Positions 31,142 through 38,703 of a stretch of DNA of 38,703 nucleotides are shown here, piece by piece. The stretch is taken from positions 1 through 38,703 of the forward strand of contig CALDKD010000020.1 of the NCBI GenBank assembly GCA_937898885.1, in the 5' to 3' direction. This stretch comes from an uncultured Bacteroidales bacterium (lineage in GTDB: Bacteria; Bacteroidota; Bacteroidia; Bacteroidales; Bacteroidaceae). The notes beneath the pieces were generated by a model that made no database searches, was not told the origin of the DNA, and worked only from the letters and a program-made list of their open reading frames with translations. The translations under genes and the position numbers were made by a program. The first letter of the stretch is position 1; each line of letters starts with the position of its first letter.

Positions 31142-31996
31142 ATGATTAACAAACGTAAATCCTTGATTTCCGCAATGAGCGTTCTGCTGGCCCTCGGCCT
31201 TGGCGTGAATGCCAATGCGCAGAATTTCCCGCCTATGGGTGGCGGTATGCCAGGTATGCCGGGAATGCCCGGACAGCAGGCACAGGCAAGACCACAGGGT
31301 GCTCCTCAGGGTGCACCGCAGGGCGCTCCTCAGGGAGGTGGCTTCGGTGGTATGAGAAGACAGGCTACAAACTTCGCCAAGACCGACATCGCTCCGTACT
31401 TCACCCCTTCAACCAAGAAGGCGGCTACACCCGATGCTGAGGGCTTCATCCGTCGCTGGATGCTTCTTGAGCCAATCTCAAAACCAAACGGAAGCAACAC
31501 CGTATTCACCGACAGCTATCTGCGCCAGGAGTTCGGCAAGCAGTATTTCCAGAATCAGCAGACCATCCTGCCGAAGGACGGCGATATGGTAACAGTCGAT
31601 GGCAAGGAACTCAAGTGGCATGCGCTTGACAGCAAGCTATATAACGTGAAACTGTTCCGTTTCGCAACCAGTCTTGCCGACAATGCCGATCGTTACGGAA
31701 TCCTCTGCTGGGCAGTTACGGTAATCAACTGCGAGGAGGATATCGAGAACGTACGTCTGGCAGTAGGCTCCAACTCAGCCTCAATGTGGTGGCTGAACGG
31801 TGAGGAGGCTGTTATCCTGTCAGGTGACAGACGTATGGTTGCCGATGATGCCACATCAAAGCGCCTTACCCTGAAGAAGGGCAAGAACGTAGTCCGTGGC
31901 GTTGTCATTAACGGTCCTGGTATGAGTGACTTCTGCGCCCGTTTCATTGACGAGAACGGCCAGCCTGTCAAGAACATCACAATCACAAACGAATAA
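31142..31996 (+). CDS. Secreted protein with PQGA/GMP repeats and a beta-sandwich domain, function unknown
   Basis: The protein has 284 aa and no family name I can give with confidence. A signal peptide (ending near NANAQ) is followed by a low-complexity stretch at about residues 30-75: GMPGMPGMPG and four PQGA-type units. The rest (about 85-284) is a compact domain with RRWMLLEPISKPN, ELKWHALDSKLYNVKLFRF, NSASMWWLNGEEAVILSG and TLKKGKNVVRGVVINGPG. The WLNGEE...LKKGKN pattern resembles the jelly-roll sugar-binding domains attached to GH2 and similar enzymes, where it marks a beta-sandwich. It has its own promoter and starts a unit with the GH43 gene 12 bp downstream, so a role in binding or presenting arabinose-containing glycan is plausible but unproven. 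Confidence 0.75.
   Translation: MINKRKSLISAMSVLLALGLGVNANAQNFPPMGGGMPGMPGMPGQQAQARPQGAPQGAPQGAPQGGGFGGMRRQATNFAKTDIAPYFTPSTKKAATPDAEGFIRRWMLLEPISKPNGSNTVFTDSYLRQEFGKQYFQNQQTILPKDGDMVTVDGKELKWHALDSKLYNVKLFRFATSLADNADRYGILCWAVTVINCEEDIENVRLAVGSNSASMWWLNGEEAVILSGDRRMVADDATSKRLTLKKGKNVVRGVVINGPGMSDFCARFIDENGQPVKNITITNE
31244..31339 (+). repeat. In-frame tandem repeats coding GMP and PQGA units
   Basis: Three 9-bp units (GGT-ATG-CCA type, 31244-31273) and four 12-bp units (CCA-CAG-GGT-GCT type, 31292-31339). Unit lengths are multiples of three, so copy-number change would alter linker length without breaking the frame. Confidence 0.8.
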
Positions 31997-32008
31997 TTCC
32001 GAATTGAT

Positions 32009-33457
32009 ATGAAAAGACAAAATATTCTGGGTCTTGCAGCCCTTTTCGCTGCGGCATTTACAGTAAATGCCTCTGCACAGGTGGGAGCTCCTTTCATTCA
32101 CGACCCATCTACAATCGTAAAGTGCGACGGTAAGTACTATACATTCGGAACCGGTGGCGGCGGCCTTATCTCAGAGGATGGCTGGAACTGGCACAGTGGC
32201 GCACAGCGTCCCGGTGGCGGCGCGGCTCCTGATGCAATGAAGGTAGGAGACCGTTATCTCATCATCTACGGCTCAACCGGTGGTGGTCTTGGAGGAGGTC
32301 ACGCAGGCCGTATCAACACAATGTGGAACACCACACTTGATCCTCAGTCACCGGACTTCAAGTTCACTGAGGCTGTCGAGATCGCATCATCAGAGATTGA
32401 CGAGGATTGCGATGCAATCGACCCGTCAGTTCTTCTTGACCCGACAACAGGCCGTATGTGGGTATCATACGGAACATATTACGGCTTCATCCGCCTTGTG
32501 GAGATTGATCCTAAGACCGGTGAGCGCGTAAAGGGCAATGTGGCAAAGGATATCGCCATCGACTGCGAGGCATCAGCACTGATTTATCGCAATGGCTGGT
32601 ACTATCTGCTTGGCACACACGGAACCTGCTGCGACGGCGTGAACTCAACTTACAACATCGTTGTAGGCCGTTCAAGAGACGTTACAGGTCCTTATCTTGA
32701 CAACATGGGCCGCGATATGCTCAAGGGCGGTGGCAAGATGGTTGTAGCCGCTGGCGACAGAAAGACCGGTGCCGGTCACTTTGGCCGTTACATTGAGGAG
32801 GAGGGCGTTGAGAAGATGTCTTTCCACTGGGAGGCTGACTATGATCAGGGTGGCCGAAGCGTGCTGGCTATCCGTCCGCTGCTCTGGAAGAACGACTGGC
32901 CATACGCCGGCGAGCTCTTCAAAGAGGGTACATACGAGATTGAGTCTGAGCGTAGAGGCTATGCCCTGGAACTTGCCGTTGACTTTGTACGTCAGAATGC
33001 AGGCCGTGGCATGTTCGGTGGCGCATCCAGCACACCAGCCGCTCCACTCGAGGAGCAGACACTCCTTGATGTCTATGAGACCTGGCCAAAGGGCGAAATC
33101 GAGCTTCGTATCGGTGACTATATGTTCCGTCCTCACCAGAAGTGGACAATTACCGCAGTTCCTGATGCAGGTGGCTACCTTGGCGGTCAGTACTACAAGA
33201 TCACCATCGCCGGCACAAAGCGCGCTCTTGCCGCTACCGCAGACCGCGAGGTTATCTCTGTTCCTCAGTACACTGGCGCTCCTGAGCAGCTCTGGAGAAT
33301 CGAGCAGCTCACTGATGGAACCTATCGTATCATGCCGAAGCAGGTTCCTGGTTGCGATGAGGAACTCGTGCTGATGTCATCAGGCGACAGCACCCCGTCA
33401 CTTGGCAAGTTCGATATGAGCAGCGACAACTACAAGTGGAATTTCAGAAATCATTAA
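32009..33457 (+). CDS. Glycoside hydrolase family 43 with C-terminal ricin-like domain
   Basis: The protein has 482 aa. A signal peptide ends near NASAQ. The five-bladed propeller residues are visible: catalytic base Asp32 (FIHDPSTIVK), modulator Asp138 (DAIDPSVLL) and acid Glu187 (DCEASALIYRNGWYYLLGTH). The blade containing GTGGGGLISEDGWNW and the arrangement are like arabinan-directed GH43 enzymes. Residues about 390-480 (YYKITIAGTKRALAA, QLWRIEQLTDGTYRIM) look like a beta-trefoil ricin-type or lectin-like module. It probably cuts alpha-1,5-arabinan or removes arabinofuranose from arabinoxylan. It follows the beta-sandwich gene by 12 bp and is separated from GH51 by a hairpin and a new promoter. 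Confidence 0.87.
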   Translation: MKRQNILGLAALFAAAFTVNASAQVGAPFIHDPSTIVKCDGKYYTFGTGGGGLISEDGWNWHSGAQRPGGGAAPDAMKVGDRYLIIYGSTGGGLGGGHAGRINTMWNTTLDPQSPDFKFTEAVEIASSEIDEDCDAIDPSVLLDPTTGRMWVSYGTYYGFIRLVEIDPKTGERVKGNVAKDIAIDCEASALIYRNGWYYLLGTHGTCCDGVNSTYNIVVGRSRDVTGPYLDNMGRDMLKGGGKMVVAAGDRKTGAGHFGRYIEEEGVEKMSFHWEADYDQGGRSVLAIRPLLWKNDWPYAGELFKEGTYEIESERRGYALELAVDFVRQNAGRGMFGGASSTPAAPLEEQTLLDVYETWPKGEIELRIGDYMFRPHQKWTITAVPDAGGYLGGQYYKITIAGTKRALAATADREVISVPQYTGAPEQLWRIEQLTDGTYRIMPKQVPGCDEELVLMSSGDSTPSLGKFDMSSDNYKWNFRNH

Positions 33458-33509
33458 TACAGACAGTCGGTCATTAGCCTCTGGCTATTTGATTGAATGA
33501 ATTTTTATA

Positions 33510-33540
33510 GAATCCGGGCGGAATTTCCGTCCGGATTCTT
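33510..33540 (+). terminator. Hairpin after GH43, probable terminator
   Basis: A 13-bp stem (33510-33522 with 33526-33538, one G-T pair) with a 3-nt loop is followed by TTAATTTT. It directly abuts the -7 element of the GH51 gene, so termination and re-initiation are almost superimposed. Confidence 0.7.
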
Positions 33541-33547
33541 AATTTTG
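33540..33547 (+). promoter_or_regulatory. -7 element of the GH51 gene
   Basis: TAATTTTG matches TAnnTTTG 30 bp before the ATG. The space where a -33 box would lie is inside the upstream hairpin, and no TTTG is seen there. Confidence 0.55.
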
Positions 33548-33577
33548 CAGTAGATTAATCACTGAAACTTAAAAGAT

Positions 33578-35143
33578 ATGAGAAAAGTATTGTTTTTCGC
33601 TGCTCTCGCACTTGGCATCACAGCCAGTGCAAAGCAGAGCGTCACTGTTAATGTAGAGGCAGACAAACCAGGCCCAACCATCAACAAGAACATCTACGGA
33701 CAGTTCTCCGAGCATCTGGGAACTTGTATCTACGGCGGTCTTTGGGTAGGCCCGGAGTCCAGTATCCCAAACACAAACGGCTATCGTAACGATGTGCTGA
33801 ACGCTCTCAAGGAGCTTCACGTGCCATTGATGCGCTGGCCGGGCGGCTGCTTCGCCGATGAGTATCACTGGCAGGACGGCATCGGTCCCAAGGAGAACCG
33901 TCCGCGTATGGTCAACAACAACTGGGGCGGCATCGTCGAGGACAACAGCTTCGGCACACACGAGTTCCTGAACCTGTGCGAGATGCTCGACATTGAGCCA
34001 TACATCAGTATGAACGTAGGCAGCGGCTCGGTAGAGGAGGCTGCCAAGTGGGTAGAGTATATGAACGCCGCCGATGGCCCAATGGCCAAGATCCGTAAGC
34101 AGAACGGCCGCGAGGAGCCCTGGCACGTACACTACATCGGCGTAGGCAACGAGGCTTGGGGTTGCGGAGGCAACATGCGTCCGGAGTACTACTCAGACAT
34201 CTTCCGTCGCTATCAGACCTATATGCGCGATTACAACGGCACACACCTCACAAAGATTGCCAGCGGCGCAAGCGACTACGACTATGAGTGGACAGAGGTT
34301 CTGATGGACCGCATCGGCAGCCAGATGAACGCCGTATCACTGCATTACTATACAGTAGCAGGCTGGGAGGGCAGCAAAGGCTCTGCCACCGATTTCAGCA
34401 AGGACGACTACTACTGGTGTCTGGGCAAGGCCCTCGGCATCGAGCCTGTCATCCAGAAGCATCTTGACATAATGTCAAAGGCAGATCCTACCAACTCCAT
34501 ACCTCTCTACGTTGACGAGTGGGGCACCTGGTGGGATTCCGAGCCAGGCACACAGCTCTATCAGCAGAACACAATGCGCGATGCCTTCGTGGCCTCTCTT
34601 TCGCTCGATGTGTTCCACAAGTATGCAGACCGCATCCAGATGACCAACATCGCTCAGGTTGCCAACGTGCTTCAGGCAATGGTTCTCACCAAGGACGATA
34701 AGATGATACTTACTCCTACCTACTTTGTATATAAGATGTACATCCCGCATCAGAACGCAAAGGCTCTGTCCACATCCATCGATGGCTGCGCTGTCAAACT
34801 GGTACGCAACGAGCGCTTCAAGAACAACCCGTCGGAAGGTGCCACACGTCCTCTGCCACTGCTGAGCGCAACCGCATCAAAGGCTGCCGATGGCAAGATT
34901 CACGTATCCCTGTCAAATGTCAATGCCGACGAGGAGCAGGATGTAACCGTAAGTCTTAACGGCTTCAAGGCAAAGAAGGTAACCGGCCAGATTCTCACAT
35001 CAGGCGCCATCAACGACTACAACAGCTTTGACAGCCCCAACAAGATTGGCATCAAGGAGTTCAAGGATGTCAAGATTGCAAAAGACGGCACAATCACACT
35101 CACAATGCCGGCACTCAGCATCATCGCTCTTGAGGTTGAGTAA
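33578..35143 (+). CDS. Glycoside hydrolase family 51 alpha-L-arabinofuranosidase
   Basis: The protein has 521 aa. A short signal peptide (LALGITASAKQ) precedes a (beta/alpha)8 barrel: NKNIYGQFSEHLG and LMRWPGGCFADEYHWQDGIG are GH51 hallmarks, the acid/base is Glu192 in GVGNEAWGCGG and the nucleophile Glu314 in YVDEWGTWW. The last about 130 residues form the usual beta-sandwich (IHVSLSNVNADEEQDVTVSL). These retaining enzymes release terminal alpha-L-arabinofuranose from arabinan, arabinoxylan or xyloglucan side chains. The signal peptide places it in the periplasm. It is the last gene of the glycan cluster, with its own promoter and a strong terminator. Confidence 0.95.
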   Translation: MRKVLFFAALALGITASAKQSVTVNVEADKPGPTINKNIYGQFSEHLGTCIYGGLWVGPESSIPNTNGYRNDVLNALKELHVPLMRWPGGCFADEYHWQDGIGPKENRPRMVNNNWGGIVEDNSFGTHEFLNLCEMLDIEPYISMNVGSGSVEEAAKWVEYMNAADGPMAKIRKQNGREEPWHVHYIGVGNEAWGCGGNMRPEYYSDIFRRYQTYMRDYNGTHLTKIASGASDYDYEWTEVLMDRIGSQMNAVSLHYYTVAGWEGSKGSATDFSKDDYYWCLGKALGIEPVIQKHLDIMSKADPTNSIPLYVDEWGTWWDSEPGTQLYQQNTMRDAFVASLSLDVFHKYADRIQMTNIAQVANVLQAMVLTKDDKMILTPTYFVYKMYIPHQNAKALSTSIDGCAVKLVRNERFKNNPSEGATRPLPLLSATASKAADGKIHVSLSNVNADEEQDVTVSLNGFKAKKVTGQILTSGAINDYNSFDSPNKIGIKEFKDVKIAKDGTITLTMPALSIIALEVE

Positions 35144-35158
35144 CTCATAGCATAAAGA

Positions 35159-35197
35159 AAACCGGGCTGTACCCAATTAAGAGGTACAGCCCGGTTT
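35159..35197. terminator. Convergent bidirectional terminator between GH51 and NhaC
   Basis: A perfect 15-bp stem (35159-35173 with 35183-35197) with a 9-nt loop; T-rich on both exits (TTTCTT on plus, TTTTCTTT on minus). Confidence 0.88.
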
Positions 35198-35217
35198 CTT
35201 GTCTTATAAGTTATGGC

Positions 35218-36504
35218 TTATGCCTTCCTCAAGCGTGGCAGGTCAAACACGATAGACACAATCAGGAACAATGCCAGCATAAACGCGTAGAACATATACG
35301 GAATGGCCGATGCCGCCGATATCCCTGCAAACGTGGCGGCCACCATCGTATGTGTGCTGTAGGGCAACAGCTCAAGCGCTATGCACGAGCTGGTATCCAT
35401 AAGGCTGGCTGCCTTTCTCGGGTCAACTCCATACTTCTCACTAATCTCCTTGACTATCGATGACACGCTCACAATGGCAATAGTGTTGTTCGATGTGCAC
35501 ACACAGATAAGTGCCGTAAGCAAAGCAATACAACCCTCCGCGCTTTTCCTTGATTTCACGAACTTGGTGCATATCGACACAATGAAATCCAGACCGCCGT
35601 TGTGCGTTATGAGAGCCATTGTACCGGCTGCCAGAATCACAACAATAATGAGCGATCCCATTCCGTTCACTCCGGCCTCCATCGCGCTGGTCCATCCAAT
35701 GAAATCGAACTCGCCCATAGACATACCCATAATTCCGCATATCAGCGCGCCCGTAAGCAATGTGATCAGCACATCACATCCGCAGACGGACAAGACAATG
35801 ACAAGAATATAGGGCAGAATCTTAATGTTCTGAGCGGTATGCTCCACATCAACGCTTCCTGCGCCACGTCCAAGATAGTAATAGATTATGATGGTGACAA
35901 TGGCGGCAGGCAATGCTATCCACAGGTTCACCTTAAACTTATCGCTCATCTTACAGCCTTGCGTGCTGGTGGCAATGATGGTGGTGTCCGATATGAAAGA
36001 CAGGTTGTCGCCGAACATGGCACTGCAAACCACAATGGCGCAGAATAGGGCGGGATTTCCGTCAATGGTCTGGCAAATACCTATCGCAATAGGGCACAGC
36101 GCCACAATAGAGCCAATGCCCGATCCCGTTGCCATAGAGATAAGGCATCCGGTAATGAAAAGACTCACAAATATCAGCTTAGGCGGCAGGAATGACAGGA
36201 TGATGTTTACAGTGGCGTCAATACACCCCATAGCCTCAGCGCTCTTGGCAAATGCTCCGGCCACGACGAATATTATTATCATAAACATCATCTTGCCGGT
36301 GCCGGCGCCACGTGCGAATACACGCACCCTGTCAGGAAGGTTCAGCCCCTTGGTAATGGCTACCGCATAAATGGCTGCAAAAAGGAACGATATAGTAATG
36401 GAAACCTTTGATATCTCTCCGCAAAGAAGAGCTGTTCCCAAAAAGAAAGCCAGAAAGAATACCAGCGGACTAATCCCTAACAGTCCTTTCTTGTCAATCC
36501 TCAT
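35218..36504 (-). CDS. Na+/H+ antiporter, NhaC family
   Basis: The protein has 428 aa with about 11-12 hydrophobic segments. Family features include ATGSGIGSIVALCPIAIG, SAMFGDNLSFISDTTIIATS and TSSCIALELLPYSTH, which carry polar and acidic residues inside the membrane as in NhaC-type antiporters and related ion-coupled amino-acid exchangers. It would exchange Na+ for H+ or a small organic ion at the inner membrane. The ATG at 36504 lies 3 bp after the stop of the DUF1573 gene, so the two form an operon, and a convergent terminator ends it. The true substrate pair is not proven. Confidence 0.87.
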   Translation of the reverse strand: MRIDKKGLLGISPLVFFLAFFLGTALLCGEISKVSITISFLFAAIYAVAITKGLNLPDRVRVFARGAGTGKMMFMIIIFVVAGAFAKSAEAMGCIDATVNIILSFLPPKLIFVSLFITGCLISMATGSGIGSIVALCPIAIGICQTIDGNPALFCAIVVCSAMFGDNLSFISDTTIIATSTQGCKMSDKFKVNLWIALPAAIVTIIIYYYLGRGAGSVDVEHTAQNIKILPYILVIVLSVCGCDVLITLLTGALICGIMGMSMGEFDFIGWTSAMEAGVNGMGSLIIVVILAAGTMALITHNGGLDFIVSICTKFVKSRKSAEGCIALLTALICVCTSNNTIAIVSVSSIVKEISEKYGVDPRKAASLMDTSSCIALELLPYSTHTMVAATFAGISAASAIPYMFYAFMLALFLIVSIVFDLPRLRKA

Positions 36505-36507
36505 CGC

Positions 36508-36963
36508 TTACTCCTCTTTCTTCTTGTATTCTGCGTCGAGCTCCTGTGTGAGCTGCTCAACAACCTTCTTCTCGGCCATCTCGCCGGTGATGGTCACGCG
36601 TGCGAAAGTATTGTCCTTGTCTTTTGAGTTGTAGTTTATGGTAATGACCTTGCGGAACACTCCCGGGCGGCGGGTAGTACCATCATACGAGACCTTTATC
36701 GAGTCAGTCACGCCCGGTGCTATCTCGTGCTTCGGATACTCCGGCACTGTGCAGCTGCACGATGCGTACACATCTGTCAGAACCAGATTCTCATCACCAG
36801 TGTTCGTAAAGCGGAAGTATGTGGAGACTTTCCCGTGCTCCTGGTCAAATATTCCGAAATTATGATCGGTCTTCTCAAACGTGAGAACAGGACCCTTTTT
36901 CTGTGCATAGGCCGCCATAGCCATGCATACCATAATCACCGCTAAAGTAACTTTTCTTTTCAT
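36508..36963 (-). CDS. DUF1573 protein, exported
   Basis: The protein has 151 aa. A signal peptide ends near AAYAQ. The body is an immunoglobulin-like beta-sandwich of the DUF1573 type: FEKTDHNFGIFDQEHGK, FRFTNTGDENLVLTDVYASC, CTVPEYPKHEIAPG and RKVITINYNSKD. The double cysteine SCSC is a family feature. A charged, lysine/glutamate-rich tail follows. Such proteins are abundant in Bacteroidetes envelopes; the function is not established. The ATG at 36963 is chosen because it starts the signal peptide; an upstream ATG at 36993 would lie at the promoter. It heads the operon with the antiporter and is divergent from the DUF4301 gene. Confidence 0.87.
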   Translation of the reverse strand: MKRKVTLAVIMVCMAMAAYAQKKGPVLTFEKTDHNFGIFDQEHGKVSTYFRFTNTGDENLVLTDVYASCSCTVPEYPKHEIAPGVTDSIKVSYDGTTRRPGVFRKVITINYNSKDKDNTFARVTITGEMAEKKVVEQLTQELDAEYKKKEE

Positions 36964-36980
36964 GTCATTTAATTTTTGTG

Positions 36981-36988
36981 CGAAGATA
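36981..36988 (-). promoter_or_regulatory. -7-like element of the DUF1573-nhaC operon
   Basis: TATCTTCG on the minus strand, the same one-mismatch variant of TAnnTTTG as at 1871-1878, 17 nt before the ATG. No -33 box is clear. Confidence 0.5.
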
Positions 36989-37009
36989 TGCATTTTTATT
37001 AAATCTTTG

Positions 37010-37017
37010 TACCTTTG
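37010..37017 (+). promoter_or_regulatory. -7 element of the DUF4301 gene
   Basis: TACCTTTG matches TAnnTTTG 40 bp before the ATG at 37058. It lies about 20 bp from the divergent element, so the two promoters may compete. Confidence 0.6.
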
Positions 37018-37057
37018 ATAAGTATAAACGGAAAAGGATTAAAAATAAGCGATAATT

Positions 37058-38581
37058 ATGTTTGAAGACAAGGATTTGGCGCTTTTCGCCGCAAAAGGCA
37101 AGAGCGTGGAGCAGGTAGAGAGTCAGTTGGAGAATTTCAGGAACGGTTTCCCATATCTGGAGCTGAAGGCCGCCGCATCGGCAGCCAACGGAGGCATTAT
37201 GGTCACATCCGCCTCACAGCAGGCTGAGTACATCAGTGCCTGGGAAGAGTATCGTTCATTCAATCATAAGATAACCAAGTTCGTGCCTGCCTCGGGAGCT
37301 GCCAGCCGTATGTTCAAGGACCTGTTCGCTTTCCTCAGCGCAGATTACAGCGAGCCGCAGACTGAGTTTGAAAAAAAGTTCTTTCAAGAGATTGAGAACT
37401 TTGCATTTTATGTCGATCTGAACTCAGCCTGCGCCAGAAACGAAGGCAAGGGAGTCGCGTCTCTGCTGGCTGCCGGCGAATACAAGGCCGTGGTATCCAA
37501 CCTGCTTGAGTCCAAGGGACTCAATTACGGGGCGCTGCCAAAGGGCCTTCTGAAATTCCATAAATACGGAAAGAGCGCGCGCACTCCGCTAGAGGAGCAT
37601 CTTGCCGAGGGCGCATTGTACGCATCGGGCGCAGACTCACACGTAAGCCTTCATTTCACGGTCTCGCCAGAGCATCGTCCACTGTTTAAGAACCTGGCGT
37701 CACAGGCAGGAAAGGAAATGAGCGGCAAATACTCGCTCGCGTATGACATCAGCTTCTCCGAGCAGAAACCCAGCACGGACACAATCGCCGTCGATGTGTC
37801 GAACGAGCCTTTCCGCAATGACGACGGCTCAATCCTGTTCCGTCCGGGAGGCCACGGTGCCCTTATCGCCAATCTCAACGAGATAGACTCCGACATTGTC
37901 TTCATAAAGAATATAGATAATGTGGTGCCCGATCACCTGAAGGACGATACGGTAACCTATAAGAAACTCCTGGCCGGAATACTCGTTACATTGCAGCAGA
38001 AGGCTTTCACATATCTGCGTCTGCTTGACTCTGGCAATTACAACCGTGGCAAACTCGAGGAAATAGCGTTGTTCCTTGAGAATGCTCTCTGCTGTCAGAA
38101 AGATGGAATAAGGGAACTGTCAGACCGCCATCTGGCCAAGTATCTGCACGGCAAGCTTAACCGTCCGATGCGTGTATGCGGAATGGTACGCAACGTGGGT
38201 GAGCCGGGTGGAGGCCCGTTCATTGCCCGCTGCAAGGACGGCTCCTTCTCGCTTCAGATTCTTGAGAGCTCGCAGATTGATATGGCGGACCCTGAGAAGA
38301 AGCGTATGTTCAGCGATGGCACTCACTTCAACCCAGTTGATCTTGTCTGCGCCCTTCGTGACTACAACGGTCAGAAGTTCAATCTGCTGCAGTACGTTGA
38401 CCCCGCCACCGGCTTCATCTCCAGCAAGTCCAAGAGCGGCCGCGAGCTGAAGGCCCTTGAGCTCCCCGGCCTCTGGAACGGCGCAATGAGCGACTGGAAC
38501 ACCATCTTCGTAGAGGTTCCTCTCTCCACCTTCAACCCCGTCAAGACCGTCAACGACCTTCTCCGCTCCCAGCACCAATAA
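37058..38581 (+). CDS. DUF4301 family protein
   Basis: The protein has 507 aa, the usual length of this Bacteroidetes family. There is no signal peptide, so it is cytoplasmic. The sequence KFVPASGAASRMFK near residue 75 resembles the glycine-rich nucleotide-binding turn of nucleotidyltransferases, and FRPGGHGALIANLNEIDSDI with NIDNVVPDH resembles the metal-binding part of UTP--sugar pyrophosphorylases. From these I infer a sugar-nucleotide transferase-like fold. MRVCGMVRNVGEPGGGPFIA and SDWNTIFVEVPLSTFNPVK close the chain. It has its own promoter and no operon partner in the window. The reaction is unknown. Confidence 0.8.
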   Translation: MFEDKDLALFAAKGKSVEQVESQLENFRNGFPYLELKAAASAANGGIMVTSASQQAEYISAWEEYRSFNHKITKFVPASGAASRMFKDLFAFLSADYSEPQTEFEKKFFQEIENFAFYVDLNSACARNEGKGVASLLAAGEYKAVVSNLLESKGLNYGALPKGLLKFHKYGKSARTPLEEHLAEGALYASGADSHVSLHFTVSPEHRPLFKNLASQAGKEMSGKYSLAYDISFSEQKPSTDTIAVDVSNEPFRNDDGSILFRPGGHGALIANLNEIDSDIVFIKNIDNVVPDHLKDDTVTYKKLLAGILVTLQQKAFTYLRLLDSGNYNRGKLEEIALFLENALCCQKDGIRELSDRHLAKYLHGKLNRPMRVCGMVRNVGEPGGGPFIARCKDGSFSLQILESSQIDMADPEKKRMFSDGTHFNPVDLVCALRDYNGQKFNLLQYVDPATGFISSKSKSGRELKALELPGLWNGAMSDWNTIFVEVPLSTFNPVKTVNDLLRSQHQ

Positions 38582-38703
38582 ATCACTGGGGACAGGCCCC
38601 AAAGCCGCAGTCAGAGACTGTCTCAGGGGCTAGGCTCTACGAAGCCTGCTCGCTACGCCGTGAAATGCTAAAGCGCGGAACTCGCTGGCGCTCAGACATC
38701 CGC
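38582..38703. other. Short intergenic end segment rich in inverted repeats
   Basis: No gene is seen. Small stems include TGGGG/CCCCA (about 38586-38600), CAGTC-AGA-GACTG (38608-38620) enclosed by GCCCC/GGGGC (38596-38600, 38626-38630), AGGCT/AGCCT (38632-38647) and GCGGA/TCCGC at the very end. The first may help terminate the DUF4301 transcript, although no T run follows. The window stops inside the segment. Confidence 0.5.

Noticed and set aside
1..38703. CRISPR array, insertion sequence or prophage
   Set aside because: No regularly spaced repeats, transposase, integrase or phage structural genes were found.

Overview
The window looks like Bacteroidales chromosome (Bacteroidaceae/Prevotellaceae-like gut or rumen organism). 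Many genes are preceded by the Bacteroidetes -7 element TAnnTTTG rather than a sigma70 -10 box, Shine-Dalgarno sites are weak, lipoproteins carry short lipoboxes, and gene families such as DUF4301, DUF1573, fimbrillin-like and Fib_succ_major proteins and secreted glycan-degrading enzymes are typical of the group. No phage, transposon, integrase, CRISPR array or rRNA was seen.

Layout. 0-1.5 kb: a frameshifted fimbrillin-like/Fib_succ_major lipoprotein gene. 1.5-1.8 kb: minus-strand tRNA-Ser(GCT) and tRNA-Glu(CTC) with promoter and terminator. 1.9-4.6 kb: a cupin (FdtA-like)-FemAB/GNAT fusion and a secreted CE15-like esterase. 4.7-10.4 kb: a small surface-polysaccharide locus, three translationally coupled glycosyltransferases on the minus strand diverging from a Wzx-type flippase and a coupled GT2 on the plus strand. 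10.4-17.5 kb: housekeeping and envelope genes on the plus strand (phosphoglucomutase, a 5'-nucleotidase-like lipoprotein with a substituted catalytic motif, a SPOR lipoprotein, ruvX, def, a TPR protein). 17.5-20.9 kb: the translation cluster thrS-infC-rpmI-rplT, ending in a strong terminator. 20.9-21.2 kb: a gene-free, hairpin-rich stretch between convergent rplT and mltG.

22.3-35.1 kb: a plus-strand run of eight genes for plant-glycan use: GH95, GH31 with a PA14-like insert, a FAS1 lipoprotein, an aldo/keto reductase very similar to plant L-galactose dehydrogenase, a zinc alcohol dehydrogenase resembling E. coli L-galactonate 5-dehydrogenase, an unrecognised secreted beta-sandwich protein, GH43 and GH51. 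It has no SusC/SusD pair or sensor regulator in the window. The most interesting reading is that GH95 releases terminal L-galactose (or L-fucose) and the two dehydrogenases oxidise it towards L-galactonate and D-tagaturonate, while GH31, GH43 and GH51 strip xylose and arabinose from the same polymer (xyloglucan or complex xylan). This is inference from family resemblance and gene order.

35.2-38.7 kb: a convergent NhaC-type antiporter and DUF1573 pair on the minus strand, a divergent DUF4301 gene, and an end segment rich in small inverted repeats.
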